A stretch of 6,367 nt of DNA from Minisyncoccota bacterium (GTDB taxonomy: Bacteria; Patescibacteriota; Minisyncoccia; UBA6257; JAKLIH01), in assembly GCA_028691405.1 (NCBI GenBank), contig JAQUZI010000026.1:1-6367 (forward strand), in the 5' to 3' direction. Shown here piece after piece: positions 1 through 6,367 of this stretch (position 1 is the first letter of the stretch; every line of letters begins with the position of its first letter). The notes under the pieces were generated by a model. The model saw only the letters and a program-made list of their open reading frames with translations. It was not told the origin of the DNA and did no database searches. Made by a program: the position numbers and the translations under genes.

Positions 1-10
1 TTGACAATTT

Positions 11-1546
11 TTAGAAAACCCAACTTCATATTCTTAAGAAAAAGTTCTTAATGCTTGATATAACAGTATTATATATTGGTTTAATTTTTTCGGGTGAAAT
101 AATATTAATAATAATTGGGGTTGTATTAGTATTATCTGGTTGGGTAGTAGTAGTTGTTGTTGACTCTTCCTTAGATGTAGCTGTTGTTCTAACAACCGGT
201 TTAGTTGGTATATCTCCTGATCTTTGAGTGCTATTTATATGCCATTTAAATAATTGTGTTTTTACATCATTACTACTAGCAAACATAGGAATGATAATGA
301 TATTAACATATTTTTGAGAATAATTAGATATATATGCTTTTTGAACTAATTGGCTTTTAAAATCAAAAAAGTTTAATGTTTTATTCCCTTCTTTATCAAT
401 TAAAATGTATGGCAATTTTTTAAAAATATTATTATCTGAATTTTCAATAATTATTTCTAAATTATCAGATCCACCAACAATTTTTTGATATTTAGTTTGG
501 TAATTACTTAGAGAATCACTAATAGACAAAACGCTGTTGTTTTGAAGTGGCAGATAGAAGCTAGTACCAGGAATATTAATATGAATACCAATGTTTTCAT
601 AACAATAATTCTTATCAACACTACAGTCATTAATAATATTAGCAATAACTCAATCCTGGTAAATGTCTTTAAAAGTTTCAGAATAGCCATTTTGGCTTAA
701 GAAGTGATTAATAGAACTAATCCCAATATAATTTGACTTTAATGTATCAAAGATAATTGATTCAGAAAAGCGATTAGCTAAATAAATACTGAATAAATTA
801 ATTAATGAATAAGAGTTACTAGTATTATCTCAATCAACTAAATTGATATTAGTTAAGCTAACACCATTTTGAAGTCTAAAATTTAAATATGAATCTTTGG
901 TTTTGTTATAGCCTAAATAATTAGCCAAATATTCACTACGCAATTCTTCTAATCATGTTTCTTCTTCTAAATTATATTTTAAATTTTTTTCGTGATATGT
1001 AATTAAATGCATTAATTCATGAGAGAAGAATGAAAACAAAACATTATTAGAAATACTAGGGTTTACAACATTTAAGGAATTCATATAAATAATATTACCA
1101 TCATTAGATGTTTTGCTTTGTTCTTTGGTATTAAAATCATCTCAACGAACATATCCTTGTATGCCACTAGACATTGGTGTAAAAACTAAATCAATTCTAT
1201 CTTCAAAGCTTAACCACTGTCTTACATCAGGAAATATTTTTAATATTTTAATATAGATATTGTATTCAAATTCAGAAGAAAGTATATTAATAAAATTGTC
1301 TACTTTGGCTTTATTGGCTTTAGATAACTGATCCCATCAATTCTTATCAACATGGAAATTAATATAGTTAGTATTTTTAATATTAGTAATATCAATTTGA
1401 TTGCGGCTTTCAATATCGCTTGTATTATAGATATTTATTTTATCATTAATATTAAAAGCAAAAACACTAATATTGCTTAAAAGCAATATTAGGATACTAA
1501 TAATAAAAGTTGTAAATGTTTTTTTGAATTTTGTTTTAAATACCAT
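11..1546 (-). CDS. Secreted HExxH metallopeptidase (gluzincin-like, M30/M1-like active site)
   Basis: With UGA read as Trp this is one 511-residue protein from ATG (1546) to TAA (11-13). Residues 1-30 are a Sec-type signal peptide: Lys-rich start, hydrophobic core at 14-23, likely cleavage after VFA (30). The catalytic site is HELMH: H176 and H180 as zinc ligands and E177 as general base. It is followed by WLEELRSEY, where E201 lies 20 residues after H180 and is the probable third ligand, as in WLxEG-type gluzincins. Further on, QDWVIANIIND (297-307) resembles a conserved C-terminal helix of such proteins. Residues about 450-478 are a Thr/Ser-rich stalk with six consecutive Thr, and the tail is hydrophobic and aromatic (FFLRIWSWVF). 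Six Trp codons are TGA (residues 70, 135, 198, 239, 299, 507) and four are TGG. It has its own promoter. The probable role is extracellular or surface proteolysis. The substrate is unknown and the exact peptidase family is not certain. Confidence 0.85.
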
Positions 1547-1569
1547 TGTGTATCTTTAAATATATCAAT

Positions 1570-1598
1570 ATTTTAACAAACTTTAACAATCAAGTCAA
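1570..1598 (-). promoter_or_regulatory. Sigma70-type promoter for the secreted peptidase gene
   Basis: On the minus strand, a -35 box TTGACT (1593-1598) and a -10 box TAAAAT (1570-1575) are separated by exactly 17 bases. Transcription would start near 1563, leaving a leader of about 17 bases before the ATG at 1546. Only a weak AAAGA lies upstream of the ATG in place of a Shine-Dalgarno site. The spacer contains a direct repeat TTTAACAA (plus strand) at 1572-1579 and 1582-1589, one helical turn apart. Confidence 0.7.
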
Positions 1599-1633
1599 CA
1601 AGGAATATATATAATTAAAAAATGTTAATAAAG

Positions 1634-2356
1634 CTAAATTCTATCAATTTCTCTTAACAAATTATTTTTAAAATCTTTGATAATAAGGTGTTGATGAATA
1701 GGCAAAAATGTTTTAAGCTCGTTACTAAAGTTAATTTTTGTTTTTTCAATAGTGCCTTTAACTGATTTTAAAAGTATTTTATTAGAAGCATTAATCATAC
1801 CTCCTCGTAAAAGAAAATAAATATCAAAAAAATCTCTTGGTTTCTGTCTTGATAATGTGGCTTGAATTTTTTCAGCAATCATTTGATCTTGAGATAACAT
1901 AACTAATAAATACGAGGGTAGAAAAGAATTATTTATAATAAAAGCTTCGCCTTTTATATCTTCTTTTTTCCTAAAAGAAATTTCTAAGTATATATCTATG
2001 TTATACTCAAGAAATTTAAAATTAATGATGCCGAGATATCCTCCGGTAGTAGATTTCGATTCTTTAATATCAGTTTTAACGCCTATGTTTTCAATGTCGC
2101 TTATAGCTTTAATTATTATTTGCTCTATTCCTTTTAAAGAAAACAATTTATTGGTTGAGAAATCTAAGTCTTCGGAAAAGCGAGGGCTTTGAAATACAAT
2201 TCGCAATGCGGTCCCACCCTTGAAAAGAATATTTCTGGCTTCTTTTTGCTCATAGAAAAAAGAAAGAAAGAGATTTTGAATATATTCCCTGGCAATATTA
2301 ACATCTCGAGTTTGAGATTTTGTAGCTAATAATTGAATATCGTCTGGGCTAATCAT
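1634..2356 (-). CDS. abiEii: AbiEii-family nucleotidyltransferase toxin
   Basis: This 240-residue protein belongs to the AbiEii/AbiGii (DUF1814) nucleotidyltransferase family. In the best-studied relatives it is the growth-arresting toxin of type IV toxin-antitoxin or abortive-infection systems, acting by nucleotide transfer to RNA. Motif I is visible as KGGTALR (46-52) followed by SEDLDFS (61-67), with D63 and D65 as probable metal-binding aspartates. The IDIYLEIS strand (120-127) supplies a further acidic residue. The motif EKIQATLSRQKPRDFFDIYFLL spans 162-183 and includes K163, R174, D175 and D178. It is shorter than the roughly 300-residue classical AbiEii but appears complete. The ATG overlaps the abiEi stop codon (TAATG), implying translational coupling. 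It contains no TGA codons and ends in TAG at 1634-1636. A diverged, broken second copy lies at 4695-4971. Confidence 0.9.
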   Translation of the reverse strand: MISPDDIQLLATKSQTRDVNIAREYIQNLFLSFFYEQKEARNILFKGGTALRIVFQSPRFSEDLDFSTNKLFSLKGIEQIIIKAISDIENIGVKTDIKESKSTTGGYLGIINFKFLEYNIDIYLEISFRKKEDIKGEAFIINNSFLPSYLLVMLSQDQMIAEKIQATLSRQKPRDFFDIYFLLRGGMINASNKILLKSVKGTIEKTKINFSNELKTFLPIHQHLIIKDFKNNLLREIDRI

Positions 2357-2961
2357 TATTTGATTATTAATAGTTTTTTAATTTTTTCTTCAAGTAGTGG
2401 ATTGTTGTATTTTTTCAAATATTTTTTTATCTTTGTTATTGATATATCTTTGGTATTTAACCTATCATTATCTGGCTTTTTCTTTAAAACGACAAAATAG
2501 ATATAATCTAATAAAGCTTTTTCTTTATCAGCCATCCATATTGTTTGGCCATTAATATTAATAGTGTTATAGCCAAAAAACAATTCTTTCTTGATCCGGT
2601 GATAAACAAAAGACTTATTAAGTATTATATAGTTCCTACTAGCCTTGCTAGTCGCGGATGTTACTGAATAAACTGTTTCTGGAAGTATATTATGGTACGA
2701 CAATGCAGTCTCGAATGAAACATATGAAGGTTTATATATTTTATTAGCTATTTCAAAATCACTAATTTTAGAATTTTTAATAATGTAAAAACCATTTTTT
2801 ATTTTTATGAAAAAACCCTTTCGAGTATACGTACTCAAAAGACTTTTGCCTGCATTTTCAGAAACATTAAGAATGCTGAAAAAACCACTAGGTGTGAACA
2901 GGCTTATCTTCTTATTTTGGAGCTTTTCTGATGTTAAAGCTCAATTCAGTTTATTGGTCAT
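2356..2961 (-). CDS. abiEi: AbiEi-family antitoxin / transcriptional regulator
   Basis: This is a 201-residue protein starting at ATG 2961; Trp7 is encoded by TGA (2941-2943). Without recoding, the gene would have to start at a TTG (2838) and lose its N-terminus. Residues about 1-65 look like a winged helix: a helical region with LNVSENAGKSLLSTY, then the RKGFFIKIKNGFYII wing. The C-terminal part has the AbiEi-like pattern SYVSFETALSYHNILPE followed by IWMADKEKALLDYIYF. In studied systems AbiEi neutralises AbiEii and represses its own promoter through the N-terminal domain. The upstream promoter carries an inverted repeat consistent with that. The stop TAA shares its last base with the abiEii ATG. 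No clear Shine-Dalgarno sequence precedes the start. Confidence 0.87.
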
Positions 2962-2986
2962 ATTACGTAAAAAATGAATTTGTTAA

Positions 2987-3017
2987 TTTTAATATATTAT
3001 ATAACAATATATTAAAA
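2987..3017. promoter_or_regulatory. Inverted repeat over the abiE promoter, candidate AbiEi operator
   Basis: Two perfect 11-base arms, TTTTAATATAT (2987-2997) and ATATATTAAAA (3007-3017), are separated by nine bases. Their centres are 20 bp apart, about two helical turns. The repeat covers the -10 box and most of the spacer of the abiE promoter. This is the layout expected for an autorepressor site. The arms consist only of A and T in an AT-rich region, so chance similarity cannot be excluded. Confidence 0.5.
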
Positions 3018-3024
3018 AAGTCAA
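2996..3024 (-). promoter_or_regulatory. Sigma70-type promoter for abiEi-abiEii
   Basis: On the minus strand, TTGACT (3019-3024) and a perfect TATAAT (2996-3001) are separated by exactly 17 bases. Initiation would fall near 2989, giving a leader of about 28 bases before the abiEi ATG at 2961. It lies just downstream of the terminator of the preceding operon, so the abiE pair is an independent transcription unit. Confidence 0.8.
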
Positions 3025-3072
3025 TAGAGGAAGCTTGGATTTCATTCCTAAGCGCGATAATATATGATATTC

Positions 3073-3140
3073 AAAAAAGGCGTTAAATTTGGTAAGAAAC
3101 TGGAAATTTCAAACCAAGATTTACACCCCGCCCTTTTTTT
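3073..3140 (-). terminator. Long imperfect hairpin terminator after the SWIM gene
   Basis: The sequence begins one base beyond the SWIM-gene stop codon. The outer arms pair AAAAAAGGCG (3073-3082) with CGCCCTTTTTT. The stem continues inward, with small bulges, through the AAATTTGGT arm (3086-3093 region) and its partner ACCAAGATTT (3113-3122). On the minus strand the stem ends in six U residues, as in an intrinsic terminator. The opposite arm carries seven T residues on the plus strand, so it could also work in the other direction. The stem is longer than most terminators. Confidence 0.7.
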
Positions 3141-3141
3141 A

Positions 3142-3879
3142 TTATATAGTATTTTCTAGTGTTTCCAGTAAAGGCTTATCTCAATCAAAAGATGTTTTTT
3201 GTTTATATAGCAATTTAAATTTTTTTACACATTCTGGATTTATTTTAGCAAAATCATTTAAAAAATAACCAGCATTTTCTAAAAATCCACCAACTATACC
3301 ATTTGAATCGTCTATACCTGCATTACTAAGTTTTTTATCAACTTTTAATAAAGTTTTAATAATTAATTCTGTGGTTTGCAAGCTTATTGTGATTTTATTA
3401 AAAATATCTGTTAACATATTGCAACCTTTTGCCAATGACGCCTGATTGGCGTCTCATGTTTTAGAAGGCCCTAGATATGGCTTGAGATATTTCAACGCTT
3501 CTGATGTTTTTTTCTTAAATCATTCCAACTCCTCTTCGTTTAATTCGCCAATAATGCCTCTTAATTTCAATTCTCCAATTGGCTCCATATCTTCTTTTTT
3601 CATTTTTGTTCCGCCTAAAACTGCATAAATTCCCAAAGCAATAATATGCTTGCATAAAATGCCATTTTGCCCTAAATAGCAATCACAGACACCACGATTA
3701 ATGTTCGTTAAACTAACATGGACATGATACTTCTGAGTCCCTTCAACTATGGCTGCAAAACCATTACTATAAAATTGAAAGTTTTTTACTTTTTTATTAT
3801 TATATAAATCAACTGCCTTTTCAAAAGTTATATCGTCTACAGAATATTTAATTTTATCAATATCATATTTCGGAAACAT
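3142..3879 (-). CDS. SWIM zinc-finger protein
   Basis: One 245-residue protein is obtained when three TGA codons (residues 120, 142, 233) are read as Trp; otherwise it splits into two fragments. A SWIM zinc finger of the form CxCx8CxH is clear: C65, C67, C76 and H78 in VCDCYLGQNGILCKHII. SWIM domains bind nucleic acids or proteins and occur in several DNA-related enzymes. The C-terminal half has the segments TWDANQASLAKGCNML and GIDDSNGIVGGF and ends with FDWDKPLLE. I recall similar tails in SWIM proteins of uncultured small bacteria, but no function is known to me. The start ATG lies four bases after the Bro-gene stop, so the two genes are probably co-transcribed. No helicase or nuclease domain is attached, and no Shine-Dalgarno site is visible. 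Confidence 0.85.
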
Positions 3880-3883
3880 AATA

Positions 3884-4708
3884 TTAAATTTTTAAAAGTT
3901 TTTTTGCATTTTTATTTGTAATGACTTTTTTACCAGTTTTACTTTCGATTCTCTTTCTTGCACTACCAGCAATATTTCCACCTTCTTTTGCTACTTTTTT
4001 GTTTTCTGAAAAAGTTCCTGGTTTTTTTGTTTTTGAAATTTCCGTTGTAGCTGTTTCGGCTAACATATTCAAAACTAATTCTAGGTTGGTCATATTATCT
4101 CTAAGATTTTCTTTTTTAAGTCCTTTTAAATTTTTGTATTCTTTAGTAGTCATACCTGTTCATGCTTCAGTTATTTCATTGGTTAAAATTGCAAATTCTA
4201 GTCCTTCTTTGACGCCTCGCTCTTCTCATTCATCCGTCAAGTCTTTTCTAATTTCAATGCTTTTAAGTCTTTGATTAATTCAGCTTTGACTGTATCCTTT
4301 TTTTGAATATGTTTTTAAGGCTCTATTGATAGCTAGCTCTGGATCAGCCGTTTCTTCTAGTCTTTCATAGCCAACTTTGGCTAATCAAAGTTTGAAAGGT
4401 TCAGCTTTAGGAGATGGAATAGATTGAATAAGGCGAAGCATTGTTTCAGTGTCTGCTACGTCTGTAAGATAGTATTTGCCGTCGCTAGATATCATTTTCA
4501 GTTGTCCGATTTTATCGGACAACTCACTTCCTTCCTTTTCTAACCTTCTTTTTAGATCGTCTCAGTATTTTCTAGGCCTGCTTGAGTTTGTTAGAGTCCC
4601 GACAACATCAATCACTGAGAAATATCACAATTCTTTTTTATCGTCTCAATGACGTCGGATTGTTTGATCGCCAAATAAGGCAATCTTTTTATTTTTAATA
4701 TTTTTCAT
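3884..4708 (-). CDS. Bro-N family phage antirepressor-like protein
   Basis: This 274-residue protein has seven TGA-encoded Trp residues (21, 28, 49, 108, 143, 161, 183) and no TGG. The N-terminal Bro-N domain is recognisable: RRHWDD, LWYFSVIDVVGTLT (27-40), YWDDLKRRL, and SDGKYYLTDVADTETMLRLI followed by IPSPKAEPFKLWLAKVG. The central part has DPELAINRALKTY, GYSQSWINQRLKSI and DLTDEWEERG. The C-terminal part has EAWTGMTTKEYKNLKGLKKENLRDNM, then a basic tail with a glycine-rich GGNIAGSAR segment. Bro-N proteins bind DNA and are typical of phages, viruses and integrated elements, where some act as antirepressors. The ATG at 4708 is the only good start, because an in-frame TAA lies at 4733-4735. 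The start overlaps the broken abiEii ORF by 14 bases. It probably arrived on a mobile element; its present role is unknown. Confidence 0.88.
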
Positions 4709-4971
4709 AATTATTGCTTTTAATTTTAATAATTATTTGTTCTATATCTTTTAGAGAAAAAATTTTATTAGTTGAAAAATCTAAATCTTCTGAGATGCAA
4801 GGGCTTTGAAATACAATTCTCAAGGCAGTTCCGCCTTTAAATAAAATATGTCGAGATTCCTTTTGCTCATAAAAAATAAAGAAAAAGATTTTGAATATAT
4901 TCTCTATCAATGTTAATATCTTGTGTTTGTATTTTTGTAGTCAACATTTGAATATCATCTGGATTAATCAT
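4695..4971 (-). pseudogene. Truncated, frameshifted second copy of abiEii
   Basis: From the ATG at 4971 the reading frame gives MINPDDIQMLTTKIQTQDIN and continues through EYIQNLFL, closely matching the intact abiEii start. A net loss of two bases near 4867-4882, within an A-rich stretch, shifts the frame. The homologous protein then continues in another frame with FYEQKES, ILFKGGTALRIVFQSP, SEDLDFSTNKIFSLKDIEQIIIK. Similarity to the intact copy stops at about 4722-4727, after roughly one third of the protein. The frame then runs into unrelated sequence and stops at 4695. The motifs needed after the first nucleotidyltransferase motif (LEIS, EKIQA, RDFFD) are missing, so it cannot be an active enzyme. 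The bro start codon lies inside its 3' end, marking a recombination or insertion junction. Confidence 0.85.
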
Positions 4972-5054
4972 TATTCTATTATTAATAATTTTTTAATTTT
5001 ATTTTCTACCGAAGGAATGTTGTATTTTTTAAACATTTTTTTATGTTTTGTCAA
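4971..5054 (-). pseudogene. C-terminal remnant of a second abiEi
   Basis: The frame ending in TAA at 4971-4973 reads LTKHKKMFKKYNIPSVEN and then KIKKLLIIE. This matches the intact abiEi end TKIKKYLKKYNNPLLEEKIKKLLIIK. The stop overlaps the ATG of the abiEii remnant as TAATG, exactly as in the intact pair. Only about 27 of some 200 residues remain. Beyond about 5052 the sequence belongs to the upstream HExxH gene, whose stop codon (5041-5043) lies within this remnant. That gene's last few codons are therefore apparently borrowed from abiEi sequence. Confidence 0.75.
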
Positions 5055-5913
5055 CTTTTGAATCTAACGGTATCGCCCTTCTATAATTTTTTAAAAAATC
5101 TTGCTCATTCCCCGACTTTGGCTTTTTATCCATCCAAAGTGAATATTTGTGCTTGAGTGCTCCAGAAATACTTCTTATTTTTTCTATCATTAAGTCTAGA
5201 TATTCTTCAAAATTGCTACCTTGAATTTTTTTATCTGAATATACTTTTTCAAAATATTCTACTATATTTTTGACCTCCACACCATCTCTTACACACAATC
5301 TATGCAAAATATTATTGCCTTTATAATTTTCAGTACATAAAATATCGATTAGCGGCTTGTCTTTTAACACTATCACTGCCAGTATCTCTTTCAAAAAATA
5401 TAGTTCATGAGGATATAGTTTAATTTGCTTTGATCTCAATATATCAAACAAAATAAAGTGTGAAACCTCGTGGGCTAACAAAAACAATATGTCATTATAT
5501 TGTTTTTTTGCTTCTTCAGTTTTGCTTAATATCGAAAAATAAAAGCTATTTTTTTCAAATGGAGAAAATGGCAAAATAGACGAAATAATAGTATATTCTG
5601 TCTCTTTGTCAAATGTAAATTCCATAATCTTACTTAACATTAGCAAGACTTTCTCTCCTTTTTTTGATAATTTTATTCTTTCTTCCTGTTCTGCTTTTTC
5701 AATAATGTTTTTTTTCAAATACCTATAAGAAATTATGTAATTTTCAATTTCTTTTTTTTGTTCATCTTCAGTTTTAGTTTTTTCAAGAATAAGTTCTAGT
5801 TTAGGGAATTTTTTGAATATAATTCATTTATAAAAAGATTTTTTTTCTAAATATAAATATTTTCAAAAAATATTCACCTCTCTTTTGATATCATTTTTAA
5901 AAATTATTTTCAT
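5041..5913 (-). CDS. Putative intracellular zincin (HExxH) protein
   Basis: From ATG 5913, which has an in-frame TAA directly before it, this is 290 residues with TGA-encoded Trp at 17 and 30 and one TGG Trp. No signal peptide is visible, so it is probably cytoplasmic. The N-terminal 65 residues are Lys-rich and aromatic (FWKYLYLEKKSFYKW). A predicted helix carries LLAHEVSHFILFDIL, with H148 and H152 as zinc ligands and E149 as catalytic base. Further along, FLKEILAVIVL has E176, 24 residues after H152, a plausible third ligand. This supports a metallopeptidase-like fold, but I do not recognise a named family and proteolytic activity is unproven. It starts five bases after the preceding small ORF, suggesting an operon. 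The 3' end overlaps the abiEi remnant, so the original C-terminus may have been altered. Confidence 0.7.
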
Positions 5914-5918
5914 TTATT

Positions 5919-6170
5919 TTATTTATTTTGTTTGGTATTTATAATATCCAATATAATTGGAAGTATCATTTCTAACTCATAAACAAAAGTTATTATTGTG
6001 GCTTCCGTATTAAATTCAAAGCCAGTTGGACCTATAAGGACAATCTTTCTATAGCTATATCTACTCGCTCCGATTCCAATTACTACACATATATCAGCAG
6101 AAATTGCGTTTCACCTAATAATGGATGTCGCTATAAATATATCTACATTAATAAAATTTGCCTCTATCAC
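5919..6170 (-). CDS. Small unrecognised protein, start uncertain
   Basis: An open frame bounded by TAA at 6198-6200 and TAA at 5919-5921 encodes about 83 residues if GTG (6170) is the start. Trp20 is TGA (6111-6113), so it is open only with UGA as Trp. Its composition looks coding: NAISADICVVIGIGASRY, SYRKIVLIGPTGFEFNTEA, then TIITFVYELEMILPIILDI. The only in-frame ATG is internal, at 5969. Alternatives are the GTG, or an ATT near 6150-6152 preceded at good spacing by AGAGG. It could also be the remains of a longer gene that lost its 5' end. It ends five bases before the HExxH gene, so the two are probably co-transcribed. I do not recognise the family. Confidence 0.55.
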
Positions 6171-6290
6171 AAATACACAGATTAAAGCTGTTAAGATTTA
6201 TAAAAAATTCTTATTTCTATTTTTTTATATTAAATTAAAAAATATATTGTCTAATTGATTATCTTTTATAAATATCAATCTCTTGCCTAT
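6171..6290. other. AT-rich leader region without an identifiable gene
   Basis: Stops occur in all frames and no ATG-started ORF or strong hairpin was seen. If the promoter at 6291-6319 is used, this stretch would be an untranslated leader of about 115 bases ahead of the small ORF, unusually long compared with the two other leaders in the window. Confidence 0.4.
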
Positions 6291-6319
6291 ATGGTAAATT
6301 ATTTTTTAAAAAAAGTCAA
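6291..6319 (-). promoter_or_regulatory. Probable promoter for the zincin/Bro/SWIM unit
   Basis: On the minus strand, TTGACT (6314-6319) and TACCAT (6291-6296) are separated by 17 bases. The -35 box is identical to those of the abiE and peptidase promoters; the -10 matches the consensus at four of six positions. The spacer is a TTTTTT-AAAAAA tract. The -35 box begins only three bases after the upstream terminator. Confidence 0.5.
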
Positions 6320-6321
6320 TT

Positions 6322-6351
6322 AAAAAGACCTCTTTTAAAAGAGGCCTTTTT
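6322..6351. terminator. Rho-independent terminator, probably bidirectional
   Basis: The core is a 16-base palindrome, CCTCTTTTAAAAGAGG (6329-6344). It is extended, after one A-C mismatch, by a G-C pair and five A-T pairs (6322-6326 with 6347-6351). Minus-strand transcripts would end in UUUUU, and the plus strand also ends in TTTTT. It most likely terminates a minus-strand gene lying beyond the right end of the window. Confidence 0.85.
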
Positions 6352-6367
6352 GTTATTTAACTACTAT

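Noticed and set aside
1..6. TTGACA at the left edge on the plus strand
   Set aside because: No -10 box or plus-strand gene follows it; the sequence beyond is the 3' end of the peptidase gene.
144..162. GTA/GTT triplet run as a phase-variable repeat
   Set aside because: It is a mixed triplet run encoding the Thr-rich stalk; triplet changes would not shift frame and there is no sign of variation.
508..690. Short minus-strand ORF of 60 codons
   Set aside because: It is an out-of-frame shadow inside the secreted peptidase gene and has no independent start context.
953..955. UGA as glycine (Gracilibacteria/Absconditabacteria code)
   Set aside because: This codon and many others fall at positions where the families have Trp, such as WLEE after HExxH; normal GGN codons already supply Gly.
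1998..2192. Plus-strand ORF opposite abiEii
   Set aside because: It is antisense to clear nucleotidyltransferase motifs, with no domain or ribosome binding site of its own.
3446..3628. Plus-strand ORF opposite the SWIM gene
   Set aside because: It lies antisense to the continuous code-4 SWIM frame and has no recognisable features.
3142..3879. Interpretation as two separate genes or a nonsense-broken pseudogene
   Set aside because: The apparent breaks are all TGA; reading them as Trp gives one continuous protein, and the same occurs in five other genes.
3921..4274. Plus-strand hydrophobic ORF of 117 codons
   Set aside because: It is the reverse reading of Lys/Glu-rich Bro-gene codons, which gives a falsely membrane-like sequence.
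5026..5054. TTGACA followed 17 bases later by TAAAAA, a possible promoter for the abiE remnant and bro
   Set aside because: The -10 box is poor, and the -35 coincides with the coding end of the HExxH gene; not strong enough to annotate.

Overview
The window is AT-rich and every convincing gene lies on the minus strand, so transcription runs from high to low coordinates. It reads as whole genes only if UGA encodes tryptophan (translation table 4). With UGA as stop, the peptidase, SWIM, Bro and zincin genes fall apart into fragments with unlikely TTG starts. With UGA as Trp, about 20 in-frame TGA codons fall at positions where Trp is expected, for example the WLEE motif after a HExxH zinc site. 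Reading UGA as Gly (the Gracilibacteria/Absconditabacteria code) fits these positions badly. The code points to a Mollicutes-type bacterium. The gene families (Bro-N, a SWIM protein with a GCN-type tail, short AbiEi/AbiEii, zincins) look to me more like a Patescibacteria/CPR accessory region. I cannot settle which from sequence alone.

Layout in transcription order. A rho-independent terminator at 6322-6351 is followed at once by a promoter-like TTGACT box. Next come a small unrecognised ORF without an ATG start (5919-6170), a HExxH protein (5041-5913), and a decayed copy of an abiEi-abiEii pair (about 4695-5054). A Bro-N antirepressor-like gene (3884-4708) and a SWIM zinc-finger gene (3142-3879) follow, closed by a long terminator hairpin (3073-3140). 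Spacings are a few bases or overlaps, so this looks like one operon or a composite of mobile cassettes.

A second unit begins at a very good promoter (2996-3024) carrying an 11-bp inverted repeat. It drives an intact abiEi-abiEii toxin-antitoxin/abortive-infection pair (2356-2961 and 1634-2356, overlapping as TAATG). A third promoter (1570-1598) drives a secreted metallopeptidase with a Thr-rich C-terminal stalk (11-1546).

The intact and decayed abiE copies share sequence and the same overlap. This suggests that the region duplicated or recruited the pair twice, and that one copy was later broken on both sides by neighbouring genes. No RNA genes, CRISPR arrays or recognisable transposase genes were found.
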